From contig CP073276.1 of NCBI GenBank assembly GCA_038561985.1, forward strand, positions 2,108,001 to 2,172,000: 64,000 nt of DNA, in the 5' to 3' direction. The notes beneath the pieces were generated by a model that did not search any database, was not told the origin of the DNA, and saw only the letters and a list, made by a program, of their open reading frames with translations. This stretch comes from Petrimonas sulfuriphila. GTDB taxonomy: Bacteria > Bacteroidota > Bacteroidia > Bacteroidales > Dysgonomonadaceae. This document shows, piece by piece, positions 45,880 through 54,754 of the stretch (positions within the stretch are counted from its first letter, which is position 1; the number at the start of each line of letters is the position of its first letter). Position numbers and translations under genes: made by a program.

Positions 45880-46191
45880 ATGAAGCTATTTGTCAACGAT
45901 GAGGAAGCAACGATACATAACGGAGCCAAAGTATTTGATGTAATGCGGGGCTATTACATGGCTCGCAACAAAAAACTGCCCCGGAAAATGCCAATCGTGA
46001 CCGATGCCTATGGCAATAGCGTAGCTCCCGATGGCGCCCTGAGCGAAGGAAATCACTTGTACATTAAAACTAAAAAACAAACGCACAATGAAAACAATAA
46101 CAACATCACAAAAGCTAATCTGCGGTATTGCTCTGCTTGGAACTACACTTTTGATAAGTTGTGGCACAAACCGCAAAGTAAAAGTAGCTGA
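45880..46191 (+). CDS. Small beta-grasp-like protein, copy 2 (with overlapping C-terminal extension)
   Basis: The first 67 residues (MKLFVNDEEATIHNGAKVFD, MRGYYMARNKK, VTDAYGNSVAPDGALSEGNH, LYIKTKK) are homologous to the 38084 protein. The remaining 36 residues come from a second frame of the 5'-nucleotidase signal-peptide region (104-base overlap) and have no counterpart in copy 1, so the ancestral stop has probably been lost. No signal peptide. Function unknown; its coupling to a secreted 5'-nucleotidase is striking. Confidence 0.7.
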   Translation: MKLFVNDEEATIHNGAKVFDVMRGYYMARNKKLPRKMPIVTDAYGNSVAPDGALSEGNHLYIKTKKQTHNENNNNITKANLRYCSAWNYTFDKLWHKPQSKSS

Positions 46192-47572
46192 GCTTCCCAA
46201 AGCAAAAACGATAGAAATCCTTGCCGTGAACGATATGCACGCAGCCATTGATAATTTCCCCCGGCTTGCCTTTATGGCTGACAGTTTGCGGAATATATAC
46301 CCCAACTTATTGCTTATTTCGGGTGGTGATAATCAAACAGGAAACCCGGCAAACGACCAATATCCCGAAAAGGGAATACCCATCATTGAGCTGATGAACG
46401 CCGTGAAATTTGATATGTCGGCAGTGGGTAACCACGAGTTTGACTCCCGCCTTGTGGGTTTTGCAAACATCACACACAAAGCGAAGTTTGATTTCCTTAG
46501 TGCCAATATCGATCTGCCGAAAACACCCGATTTTCGCATTAAACCATATGTAATAATCAAAAGCCCAAATGGGCTGAGAACAGCCTTTGTGTCCTTTTTG
46601 GACATAAACGACAATGGAATTCCGGACACACACCCGGATAATGCAAAAGGATTTGGGTTTAAAGACCCGTTTCAAATCGCCAAAGAATATCTCTTCCTGA
46701 AAGACAGTTGCGACGTATTTGTGATGGTGAACCATCTCGGATTTGAAAACGATGTGAAATTAGCCAATCAACTGCCGGCAAATAGCGTAGATGTAATGAT
46801 TGGCGGACACTCGCACACCAAAGTCGAAAAAGATCAAATCCACAATGGAATTATGATTACGCAGGCCGAACGGAAACTCAAATATGCAACGCTCATTAAG
46901 CTGAGAGTTGGTCCCGAAGGAAAGGTGGGTAGAGAAATGCAGTTGCTAACCGTGGGCAAGAAGGGGAATTCCCGTGCCGACATTCAAACAATGGTGGATG
47001 CCTACAACAACAATCCGGCATTGACCGAAACCATCGCAATAGCCGAAGACGATTTTTCAAACTACGAAGAAATAGGATTCCTGATGACCGATGCCATACG
47101 CTTTGCTTCGGGAACCGACCTTGCTTTTATCAATCCGGGTGGGGTTCGTATATCAACGCTTGCCAAAGGTCCGGTGCGTACCAAGGACGTTTATGAAATG
47201 GATCCTTTCGGCAACGAAATAGTGCTGTTTAACCTTACAGGCCACGAAATGCGCAATCTGTTTCTCAGTGCATTCCTACTCGATGACCATTTGCCCATTT
47301 ATCCTTCGGGAATGACTATGCGCTATATGCTAAACCCCGATGGGAAGCTTAAAGATGTGGAACTTTTAACAACCGACGGAAAACCGTTTGATATGGACAA
47401 AACGTATTCCGTAGTCATGAACGATTATATGGCTTCGGTTTATAAATACGACCACAACGATCCCGGACAGGGACTGTTTCGTCCTTCAGCAGAAACCACC
47501 ATTGAATACCTTAAAGGGCTGAAAACCATTCCAAGTTATAGAGGAGTGACAAGGGTGGAGATGGTGAAGTAG
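46088..47572 (+). CDS. 5'-nucleotidase/2',3'-cyclic phosphodiesterase-type metallophosphatase, lipoprotein
   Basis: 494 residues with lipobox TTLLISC (Cys25). The N-terminal metallophosphatase has NDMHA (48-52), GGDNQ (Asp81), GNHEFD (Asn115, His116), VNHLG and GGHSHT. The C-terminal UshA-type domain has FINPGGVR and YEMDPFGNEIVLFNLTG. It should hydrolyse nucleotides or related phosphate esters at the cell surface or periplasm. Neighbouring nucleoside hydrolase could act on the product. The upstream beta-grasp-like ORF overlaps its start. Confidence 0.9.
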   Translation: MKTITTSQKLICGIALLGTTLLISCGTNRKVKVAELPKAKTIEILAVNDMHAAIDNFPRLAFMADSLRNIYPNLLLISGGDNQTGNPANDQYPEKGIPIIELMNAVKFDMSAVGNHEFDSRLVGFANITHKAKFDFLSANIDLPKTPDFRIKPYVIIKSPNGLRTAFVSFLDINDNGIPDTHPDNAKGFGFKDPFQIAKEYLFLKDSCDVFVMVNHLGFENDVKLANQLPANSVDVMIGGHSHTKVEKDQIHNGIMITQAERKLKYATLIKLRVGPEGKVGREMQLLTVGKKGNSRADIQTMVDAYNNNPALTETIAIAEDDFSNYEEIGFLMTDAIRFASGTDLAFINPGGVRISTLAKGPVRTKDVYEMDPFGNEIVLFNLTGHEMRNLFLSAFLLDDHLPIYPSGMTMRYMLNPDGKLKDVELLTTDGKPFDMDKTYSVVMNDYMASVYKYDHNDPGQGLFRPSAETTIEYLKGLKTIPSYRGVTRVEMVK

Positions 47573-47617
47573 GGAGTAGGGAATAGGGAGTAGGAAGTAG
47601 GAAGAGTAGGAAGAAAA
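47569..47617. repeat. Low-complexity GTAGGGA/GTAGGAA repeats
   Basis: GTAGGGAGTAGGGAATAGGG and GTAGGAAGTAGGAAGAGTAGG follow directly at the stop of the 5'-nucleotidase gene. They are related to the words at 44560. Confidence 0.6.
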
Positions 47618-47688
47618 AACGAAGTATTTTTTGTAGCCGATAGGCTGGTCGATAAACAAGAATAATGTAAAAACTTTTAATAAAACAG

Positions 47689-48447
47689 ATGACAATGAAA
47701 ACAACCAAATTAATTAATGTTCTGATTTTAGCGATTGCGCTGGTCATAAGCTTCAGCGCCTGCAAGAAAGCCACTCAGGATTTTGTAGAAGAAAAGGTGC
47801 CTGCCGACAATGCTTCCATTACCGGAACACTTGCCGGTAAAATTAACCATGATGAGCTTGATATGAGCGACAAGGCATCCTGCACCTTCGATCGTTTCCC
47901 ATGGACGGTTGCAAAATTTCAGGAATTGCAGGCACAGGTTTCCACCGAGCCGCAAGGCGCCGTAACCATGGTGTTGATTGCCATGGAAATATACCGCAAA
48001 TACCCCGTTTTTGGCGAAAAGTGTTTGTATCTGGCAACCACTGAAAATGAACACGATCCCAACAATCCCGGGCGTATGAGCAAGGACCGGATAATGCATC
48101 GCCTCAGCGAACTGCTTCGCGGTAAAGATGAATATTATGCGCGTCCCTATCAGGTAGCCGCTTACCTGAAAGGTGCCCATCAGCAAAACGGATACATACC
48201 TGAAAAGCCCTATACCGTGGAAGTGGAGGCTATGAATTCCAATTATGAATACAACAGTAAAATGGATGCTAAATTCATTCAGTACTATGTGCTCACCGGC
48301 GGTAAAGACAGCGGCAAAGACATCATTCGTGTAATCAAACCCTGGGACAGCAAATATTTTCTAGTCGATAATTTTCCCGGACTTTATTCACAGGTAAAAG
48401 AGCTGCCCGGCAGCAAAACCTGGGACGATAACATGTTTATTAAGTAA
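47689..48447 (+). CDS. Lipoprotein of unknown function (DUF6935-like)
   Basis: 252 residues with lipobox ALVISFSAC (Cys25). The start may instead be the ATG at 47695. The mature domain (FDRFPWTVAKFQELQAQVST, EPQGAVTMVLIAMEIYRKYP, GEKCLYLATTENEH, RPYQVAAYLKGAHQQNGY) resembles a domain family I know as DUF6935, of unknown function; that assignment is from memory and tentative. It is a soluble envelope lipoprotein in the second run. Confidence 0.6.
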   Translation: MTMKTTKLINVLILAIALVISFSACKKATQDFVEEKVPADNASITGTLAGKINHDELDMSDKASCTFDRFPWTVAKFQELQAQVSTEPQGAVTMVLIAMEIYRKYPVFGEKCLYLATTENEHDPNNPGRMSKDRIMHRLSELLRGKDEYYARPYQVAAYLKGAHQQNGYIPEKPYTVEVEAMNSNYEYNSKMDAKFIQYYVLTGGKDSGKDIIRVIKPWDSKYFLVDNFPGLYSQVKELPGSKTWDDNMFIK

Positions 48448-48526
48448 GTGGTAATCCGTATTAACGTGAATAAATCATGCTGATAATTCATCAGTAGCAA
48501 ACACCAGACTAAAAAACCTTATTAAT

Positions 48527-49132
48527 ATGAAAGCGAAATTAGCCCTACTCCTGATTGCGGCAGTTGTACTCAGTCAAAATCTATTTGCAGATTCTCCGCT
48601 GACTTCCACACCAATTAGTGAAGCTTATAAAGATTCAAAAATAGTTCAGTTAGCTTCCACAACCGAAGGAAGGTTAACGATTGAATTAATGAATTATCTG
48701 AATGAAAGTATGCATCCGGTTGAATTGAAAATAGCAGTAATCAATCAACTGGGCTGGGGTTTTAATGGTTTTAACAATGCCTACTACTTCTATGAATATT
48801 TGCAGGAGAAATATAACTTTAAAGACACAGATGAATTCCTTAATCAGGCCAGTGCTGATTTGCTGATTTCTTTGGCTTACCTGCAGGCAATGGAAAACTA
48901 TTTCAATGTTGACGAGCCAATTATTTACGCACTCAAAGCAAGGTCGAAGAACAACGAAAGTTACACAATCAATATTATTTGCGCACTGATTGAGGCACAA
49001 AAAGCGATGGATTCAGATTGGAGTGAGGTTTATAACCTAACGAACAATGTTCGCCTGAATAGATCATTGAATAGAGATATGAAAGAAGAAGCGGTTAAAA
49101 TAATTTTTGAATACATGGATTTGTACAAATGA
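48527..49132 (+). CDS. Secreted helical protein of unknown function (intact paralogue)
   Basis: 201 residues with a signal peptide (MKAKLALLLIAAVVLSQNLF-AD). The mature part is helical (EGRLTIELMNYLNESMHPVE, FLNQASADLLISLAYLQAME, YTINIICALIEAQKAM), perhaps TPR-like. The pseudogene at 42670 is nearly identical at both ends but diverges in the middle, suggesting recombination or local selection. No known family recognised. Confidence 0.65.
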   Translation: MKAKLALLLIAAVVLSQNLFADSPLTSTPISEAYKDSKIVQLASTTEGRLTIELMNYLNESMHPVELKIAVINQLGWGFNGFNNAYYFYEYLQEKYNFKDTDEFLNQASADLLISLAYLQAMENYFNVDEPIIYALKARSKNNESYTINIICALIEAQKAMDSDWSEVYNLTNNVRLNRSLNRDMKEEAVKIIFEYMDLYK

Positions 49133-49172
49133 CTTCGGACTTAATGTTTTAACTTTTAAAACAATGAAAATA

Positions 49173-50195
49173 ATGATGAAAAAATCGATTCTTTCTTCAA
49201 CAACACTACTGTTTTCAATACTGGCAATTGCACTCTCAACAAGCTGCAACCAGGCCGCCCGCAACCAGGAAGATAATACTTCCGGTTCTTTGATGGGAAA
49301 AACAGATGCGCAGCAAATTGCTTCGGGCGATAAATGGCTGAAAAGCATCTTTCAATGCTCCGCTGAAATCGGCTACTGTCTGCCTGATGAGAAGAAAGTG
49401 TTTACCGAACGGTATCTTGAGTTTTATCACGAAAAGCTCGAAATCTATGAATACCCTGAATTTGAGGCACAAGAAGAGCAGATAGCTGCCGAAAAAGTGT
49501 TTAAAAACAAATGGAAAATGATTTATCCTTTGGGTAAGGAAGTTTGGGCCCCGTTTGGAATGGGAAACGGCATGGAAGCAGGCGATAAATTAGAAAATGT
49601 GACCATAACCCACCTTTCTGATTTGAAATTTACAGCACTTATTGACTACGGTGAAGAGAACGTTTTTTTCAATACTCTAGTGCTTATCCCGTCGGCCGAT
49701 GCATTTTTGATAGACTATATTGAAACAGCGTTAATCGATGTACATCAGGGTCATATAAATCTTCCCTTTTTACAAAATCTCGCACTTGCTAAATTTCAAT
49801 TGGGAGCCAATCCCGATGATGCAAAACGTTTGTTGGGTAAACCACAATCTGAGAATACAGAAACAGAACCTTTGGAAGTTTCCGGTTACATAGATGAGGA
49901 TTATATTGTGACGACCACAACCATGGAGTACGACGGCATTCAGTTAACCTATCAGGACGACCGCATGACTCACGCCTATATCACTAAGCCGGGGAAGGGT
50001 TTCGGATGGATTATTTGCGAAGATAAAAACTGCGATAAAGATTTTTTGATCGAGAAATTCGGACTCACTAAAGACGATTTATTTGAAAATAAAGACGGTA
50101 ATAAAGCCTTCATAAGCATGGAGATTCTTAATATAGAAGTCAATTTTGATGAGAATGACCTGGTTAAAACGATAGAGTTTAACAGTGGGCCTTGA
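49173..50195 (+). CDS. Lipoprotein of unknown function
   Basis: 340 residues starting MMKKSILSSTTLLFSILAIA with lipobox LSTSC (Cys25); starts further upstream would precede the signal peptide. The mature protein is acidic and soluble (FQCSAEIGYCLPDEKKVFTE..., FGMGNGMEAGDKLENVTITHL). The late part (FQLGANPDDAKRLLGKPQSE, then DYIVTTTTMEYDGIQLTYQD) resembles repeated beta-rich modules. It follows the 48527 gene in the same duplicated block whose other copy retains only the signal peptide (43317). Confidence 0.6.
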   Translation: MMKKSILSSTTLLFSILAIALSTSCNQAARNQEDNTSGSLMGKTDAQQIASGDKWLKSIFQCSAEIGYCLPDEKKVFTERYLEFYHEKLEIYEYPEFEAQEEQIAAEKVFKNKWKMIYPLGKEVWAPFGMGNGMEAGDKLENVTITHLSDLKFTALIDYGEENVFFNTLVLIPSADAFLIDYIETALIDVHQGHINLPFLQNLALAKFQLGANPDDAKRLLGKPQSENTETEPLEVSGYIDEDYIVTTTTMEYDGIQLTYQDDRMTHAYITKPGKGFGWIICEDKNCDKDFLIEKFGLTKDDLFENKDGNKAFISMEILNIEVNFDENDLVKTIEFNSGP

Positions 50196-50300
50196 TGGAT
50201 TAAGATAAAGTGAGAAGCATGAATTAATAACAGAATCTTTTCATCTATTAGTAAAAGATAATTTCACACAAAATTGCACATTCAAAAACAAAGATAAACC

Positions 50301-51017
50301 ATGAAATCGAAAATTTATCTGATCGCATTTCTTGCAATACTTTTTTCATGTACAGGTGAGAATCAAAAAGGCGCTACCGTCGAAATTTCAGGCACCATGA
50401 AACAAAATGAAATTGCGGGAGAAACAACCGATGCTACAGTCGTAAATATTAAAGATATATTTCTACTGCTGCCCGATGATGCATTTCCCGAAGCAATAAG
50501 TTTAACCAATCGAGAGCTGCTGCTTAATAATATTGGTGAAGATAAAGCTTACGATATTTCATCAACTCCCATTGATGTGTGCGATGTGAAAAACGGATAT
50601 TTAAGCCTTACCGGAATGCAGTTTGGATGGGAAATGTGCTACTGGAATCTGAAAGACGGCCGCAAGTTGGTAGCTATAAATAATGGTACGGAATCGGGAA
50701 GTGAAATAAGGACATTTTTTTACCAAAACGGAAAACTTGCCGAAGATCCCAATTACCGTTTGGGCGGAAATCAAAATTATAAGTTGACTGACTTTATTAA
50801 TGTTTCGCAGCTATCGGCCGATACCCGAAAATTTGCAGAAAAGCAATTTGCCAAAGGTGACTATGCTATTTATTACAAACTACCCCAGACCGGAACATCT
50901 ATAAAAGTAAGCATAGATGCTTATCAATTAATGGATTACGATGAAGCCCGTGAAATTCCTTATGAAGCAATCAAAGAAGTTACGCTAAAATGGAATAACG
51001 AAAAATGGGAAAGGTAG
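50301..51017 (+). CDS. Lipoprotein of unknown function
   Basis: 238 residues, lipobox LAILFSC (Cys17). The mature region begins with a disordered Thr/Gly/Glu-rich stretch and continues as a globular domain (VNIKDIFLLLPDDAFPEAIS, YLSLTGMQFGWEMCYWNLKD). No family is recognised. Its end overlaps the longest possible upstream extension of the next gene, but the chosen start of that gene is 26 bases downstream. Confidence 0.6.
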   Translation: MKSKIYLIAFLAILFSCTGENQKGATVEISGTMKQNEIAGETTDATVVNIKDIFLLLPDDAFPEAISLTNRELLLNNIGEDKAYDISSTPIDVCDVKNGYLSLTGMQFGWEMCYWNLKDGRKLVAINNGTESGSEIRTFFYQNGKLAEDPNYRLGGNQNYKLTDFINVSQLSADTRKFAEKQFAKGDYAIYYKLPQTGTSIKVSIDAYQLMDYDEAREIPYEAIKEVTLKWNNEKWER

Positions 51018-51043
51018 CATTCTACTTTAAAAACGTATTACAA

Positions 51044-52054
51044 ATGAAAAAAACAATCTATTTCTTAGCAATCTTTGCCATACTATCCGCTTGTAGAGAG
51101 GGCAATCAGGAAAATGGCCACAATGAGCTGCAACCTGCTGATACAACTGTGGCAGAAGTCATTTTGGAGAAACCTGCAGATATTGCCTACACGCAATGCC
51201 CCTTAGCATATCTTATTGATGGCCAATTGTATTTCCACAGTTTTGACGATAACAAAAAAGTAAAATTCGTCGAAGAATCTGATACCATTTTTAATTTTAC
51301 CTTCGATGCAGAAGGAAAAACATTGTATTACAGTGTAGAGCGTGATGGTTCGCTATGGCTCAAATCTGCTGTCATTAGCGATTCGAAAATTACACCACAA
51401 TGGGTGGTTGATTGGAAACTGAAAAAAGACGACTGCATAACCGACACCTATGGCGAAATAAGCCCGCTTCTTTACCATAAAGGAGAACTGCTTATGGAGC
51501 ACGGCTTTGTTTGGGACTACTACGATTTTAGGAAATTTGACATATACTCCATTGCCGGAAAAGAAAAAAAATCTCTGGACAAGGAATCTGACGGACGGGT
51601 TTTAGGAAAATTCATGACGGAACTTCCTCGTAATAAAGCAGATCAGTACTTCAAAACAACAAAACAACAACTCTATTATACGCGCAACAATGTAAAAGTG
51701 TGTTTGTCTGACAAACTGGATTTTAATGTGCTGAGAAATAAAGAGAGTGAAGATTATTGGGTTGAAACAGAGTTCATCTCATTTACGCTTTCACCGGATG
51801 AGACAAAAATTCTTTACGGTACAATCATTGAGATGGGCGATTTAGGACACGGTCCTTATTGTATAGCCAACAAAGATGGTAGTAATCAGATGATACTAGA
51901 ACAAACGGATATCGGGAGCAATAAAAATCCTGTATGGCTCAAAAACAACAGTATAATATTCACAGATTATGAAAAAAATCTGTTTGTTGCAAACAACGAT
52001 GAGCTTTCCATCCAAAAAATTGCAGAAAATGTTTCGCTTTATGGAGCGAGGTAA
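51044..52054 (+). CDS. Lipoprotein with TolB-like beta-propeller repeats
   Basis: 336 residues, start chosen for the lipobox (MKKTIYFLAIFAILSAC, Cys17). Repeated blade-like units (IFNFTFDAEGKTLYYSVERD, ISFTLSPDETKILYGTIIEM, PVWLKNNSIIFTDYEKNLFV) suggest a six-bladed TolB/WD40-type propeller for protein binding. The 3' two thirds are duplicated almost exactly at 53585-54286. Confidence 0.65.
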   Translation: MKKTIYFLAIFAILSACREGNQENGHNELQPADTTVAEVILEKPADIAYTQCPLAYLIDGQLYFHSFDDNKKVKFVEESDTIFNFTFDAEGKTLYYSVERDGSLWLKSAVISDSKITPQWVVDWKLKKDDCITDTYGEISPLLYHKGELLMEHGFVWDYYDFRKFDIYSIAGKEKKSLDKESDGRVLGKFMTELPRNKADQYFKTTKQQLYYTRNNVKVCLSDKLDFNVLRNKESEDYWVETEFISFTLSPDETKILYGTIIEMGDLGHGPYCIANKDGSNQMILEQTDIGSNKNPVWLKNNSIIFTDYEKNLFVANNDELSIQKIAENVSLYGAR

Positions 52055-52117
52055 TAAAAGAGCAATGGCAGGTGGAGAACTTCTCCGCAGTCAGCCTCAA
52101 CTTTCGGCCTCAATCTA
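51416..52117 (+). repeat. 702-bp direct repeat, copy 1
   Basis: This block matches 53585-54286 with an offset of 2169 bases and one difference noticed near its left end. It covers the last 213 codons of the propeller lipoprotein plus 63 bases of downstream spacer. Confidence 0.9.
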
Positions 52118-52150
52118 ATAATTATCATTATTAAGATAAACAAAACAATT

Positions 52151-52462
52151 ATGACAGCTACAGCAAAAAAATCATTCCTTTTCCGGATTTACGGAACACA
52201 TGCACTCAAAGATGACCTTGGTACAATCCTTACAGGACACATTGAATACGGCAAAGTGTGTTTAAATGACCAGGTGGTGTATGCCGACAAAAGCCAGACC
52301 CCCGTTTTTGAATGCACAATTGCCGATATTGAACGATTGCCCATGACCAGGCTCACCGAAGCCTCTGCCGAAGAAATGGGACAAAGGAGTATAACCATGC
52401 AAATTTTCGGACATTTAAGTCATGAGTTTGAAACAGGCGGCTTTATTATGAAAATTAAATGA
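52151..52462 (+). CDS. Small protein resembling elongation factor domain II
   Basis: 103 residues. LFRIYGTHALKDDLGTILTG, HIEYGKVCLNDQVVYADKSQ, and later ADIERLPMTRLTEASAEEMG, QRSITMQIFGHL follow the strand order and spacing of EF-Tu domain II (the GxGTVVTGRVExG pattern and a late gly-rich strand). There is no GTPase domain and no signal peptide. A stand-alone beta-barrel of this type in a lipoprotein run is odd; a role cannot be assigned. Confidence 0.6.
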   Translation: MTATAKKSFLFRIYGTHALKDDLGTILTGHIEYGKVCLNDQVVYADKSQTPVFECTIADIERLPMTRLTEASAEEMGQRSITMQIFGHLSHEFETGGFIMKIK

Positions 52463-52521
52463 AAGCCCTTGCCCCACAAAGTCCATTAATTCAAGCCTCC
52501 AACTATTAAAATTTAACAACC

Positions 52522-53586
52522 ATGAGCAAACTAACGTATTTTATCATTTCCCTTGTCCTACTTACAGTGTGCAACGGCAACCCCGGGAAAACAGATACGC
52601 AGCCAGGCAGCGTAAACTACGAAACTTACCACAACGATCGCTACGACTACACCGTTGAATATCCCGATTTCCTTATTCCGCAAGGTGAAGCGGATAGCGG
52701 AGACGGGCAAAAATTCATTTCGGAAGATCAAAAAATCCAACTGATCGTTTATTATGAGTTCAAAGATGATCCCACTAAAGATGGTGAACCTCCTTCGGTT
52801 GAAAAGGCCTACGCAGAGGATTTAGCTTTCATTACAGGAGTTCTCAGTAAAAAGCTCGAAGACAACCACTATATTATCAAATATAAGGTTGATAATATGT
52901 TGCACACTGATTATACTGTGTTTAATGATAGATATTTCACCATTCGCTTCGAATATCCCGAAGAAGAGAATGACAGGATGGAAGGCGTTATTGAACATAT
53001 AATCAATTCTTTTAAATTGGAAGTGCTTGATTATAATGCAAATGCGCAAAATGGCAATGCTTCTTCCGGAGAACCAGAAGATCTGTTTCCCGCTTTTATC
53101 GAGGGCTTCCTGAACGATTGCTATTGGGGGAAAAACTTTAGCAGCCTGCTCAAGAACAATGACAAAACACTGGCTACATACATTGATTCGAAAATGGATG
53201 TAAGACGATACCACGCTCCAGGTACTGTCACAAAATTGGCGACCAGAGCTGAAAATTTTGGCTTTACTGAATATGACGACTATGATCTAAAGCCGATGCA
53301 TGATGGAGAAATAATACTTGAATATATAAACGATGGCGGGTCTCCTGAAGACCTCATTTATACAAACAGCAATGTTGTCTATTATGTTGCGATAGAAAAG
53401 GTTCCTGAGCTGCTTGTTAATATGGAAACCTTTGAAACAAAACCGGTAAAAACAGCCTACCCAAATGCAAAACTCATGGCAGTCTATTTACCCGATAGAT
53501 ATCTTAATCCCCGCGGATTTTATTTCATCAACACACCCAATGGCTGGAAACTTGCTTTTGTGGATGATTCGTTTGGTGGGGCGTAA
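52522..53586 (+). CDS. Putative lipoprotein, stop codon at duplication junction
   Basis: 354 residues, signal peptide with lipobox-like LLTVC (Cys17). Two domains are visible: an N-terminal DUF1795/PsbP-like region (YDYTVEYPDFLIPQGEADSG, RYFTIRFEYPEEENDRM) and a second globular part. The stop TAA (53584-53586) is created where the duplicated block joins, so the natural C-terminus may be missing. Function unknown. Confidence 0.6.
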   Translation: MSKLTYFIISLVLLTVCNGNPGKTDTQPGSVNYETYHNDRYDYTVEYPDFLIPQGEADSGDGQKFISEDQKIQLIVYYEFKDDPTKDGEPPSVEKAYAEDLAFITGVLSKKLEDNHYIIKYKVDNMLHTDYTVFNDRYFTIRFEYPEEENDRMEGVIEHIINSFKLEVLDYNANAQNGNASSGEPEDLFPAFIEGFLNDCYWGKNFSSLLKNNDKTLATYIDSKMDVRRYHAPGTVTKLATRAENFGFTEYDDYDLKPMHDGEIILEYINDGGSPEDLIYTNSNVVYYVAIEKVPELLVNMETFETKPVKTAYPNAKLMAVYLPDRYLNPRGFYFINTPNGWKLAFVDDSFGGA

Positions 53587-54286
53587 ACTGAAAAAAGACG
53601 ATTGCATAACCGACACCTATGGCGAAATAAGCCCGCTTCTTTACCATAAAGGAGAACTGCTTATGGAGCACGGCTTTGTTTGGGACTACTACGATTTTAG
53701 GAAATTTGACATATACTCCATTGCCGGAAAAGAAAAAAAATCTCTGGACAAGGAATCTGACGGACGGGTTTTAGGAAAATTCATGACGGAACTTCCTCGT
53801 AATAAAGCAGATCAGTACTTCAAAACAACAAAACAACAACTCTATTATACGCGCAACAATGTAAAAGTGTGTTTGTCTGACAAACTGGATTTTAATGTGC
53901 TGAGAAATAAAGAGAGTGAAGATTATTGGGTTGAAACAGAGTTCATCTCATTTACGCTTTCACCGGATGAGACAAAAATTCTTTACGGTACAATCATTGA
54001 GATGGGCGATTTAGGACACGGTCCTTATTGTATAGCCAACAAAGATGGTAGTAATCAGATGATACTAGAACAAACGGATATCGGGAGCAATAAAAATCCT
54101 GTATGGCTCAAAAACAACAGTATAATATTCACAGATTATGAAAAAAATCTGTTTGTTGCAAACAACGATGAGCTTTCCATCCAAAAAATTGCAGAAAATG
54201 TTTCGCTTTATGGAGCGAGGTAATAAAAGAGCAATGGCAGGTGGAGAACTTCTCCGCAGTCAGCCTCAACTTTCGGCCTCAATCTA
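53585..54286 (+). pseudogene. Duplicated 3' fragment of the propeller lipoprotein gene
   Basis: The second copy of the 702-bp repeat carries the last 213 codons of the 51044 gene, ending at 54223, without its own start or signal peptide. An ORF from 53465 reads through it, but its first 40 codons are the wrong frame of the preceding gene. It is a relic of segmental duplication. Confidence 0.85.
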
Positions 54287-54399
54287 TTTATTATCATTGC
54301 AAAGGTAGTAAGACTATCTGCGGAAAGGGCTACCGAAGGTTTAGTTCAACAGCGGTTTGGCAAACGTTGTGCGTCATCCAATAAAAAAACCTTGCTAAA

Positions 54400-54633
54400 A
54401 TGAAACACTGGACATGCTTACCTATTTTCACAATCATTGCCTGCACTAATCAGCAGCAGAAAGCTAATCGCCCTGATACTTTGGTTTCAGACCCAATAAC
54501 AACTGAGACAGACAATTAATATGAACAAGAGATTTTAAATCTACATCCATCCTATGTTCATCTTCTTGACTTTTCCGATAGAGCAAAAGCGGAATGGACT
54601 CGAAGAGATAATTTATTAAATCAATTGAATTAG
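54400..54633 (+). pseudogene. Small lipoprotein gene with in-frame TAA
   Basis: MKHWTCLPIFTIIAC (lipobox Cys15) continues to TTETDN, then TAA at 54517-54519, and goes on in the same frame (YEQEILNLHPSYVHLLDFSD, RAKAEWTRRDNLLNQLN) to TAG at 54631. The open frame on both sides suggests a recent nonsense mutation in a 77-residue lipoprotein, or a translated 39-residue product. The spacer 54287-54399 holds no other gene. Confidence 0.55.
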
Positions 54634-54754
54634 GCGCATTGCCAATACGCTTAAAAGCCTTATCTTATGTATATATTAATATAAAACCACCCCACTTTTC
54701 AATCTAAAAGTATACCACTTATTAACCTGAACGGATTTTATCTGTTCACCATAA

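Noticed and set aside
46092-46191. C-terminal extension of the beta-grasp-like protein as a functional domain
   Set aside because: It is the alternative frame of the nucleotidase signal-peptide region and absent from the paralogue at 38084.
53465-54223. A 252-codon ORF as a separate gene
   Set aside because: Its first 40 codons are the wrong frame of the 52522 gene and the rest is the duplicated 3' end of the 51044 gene.
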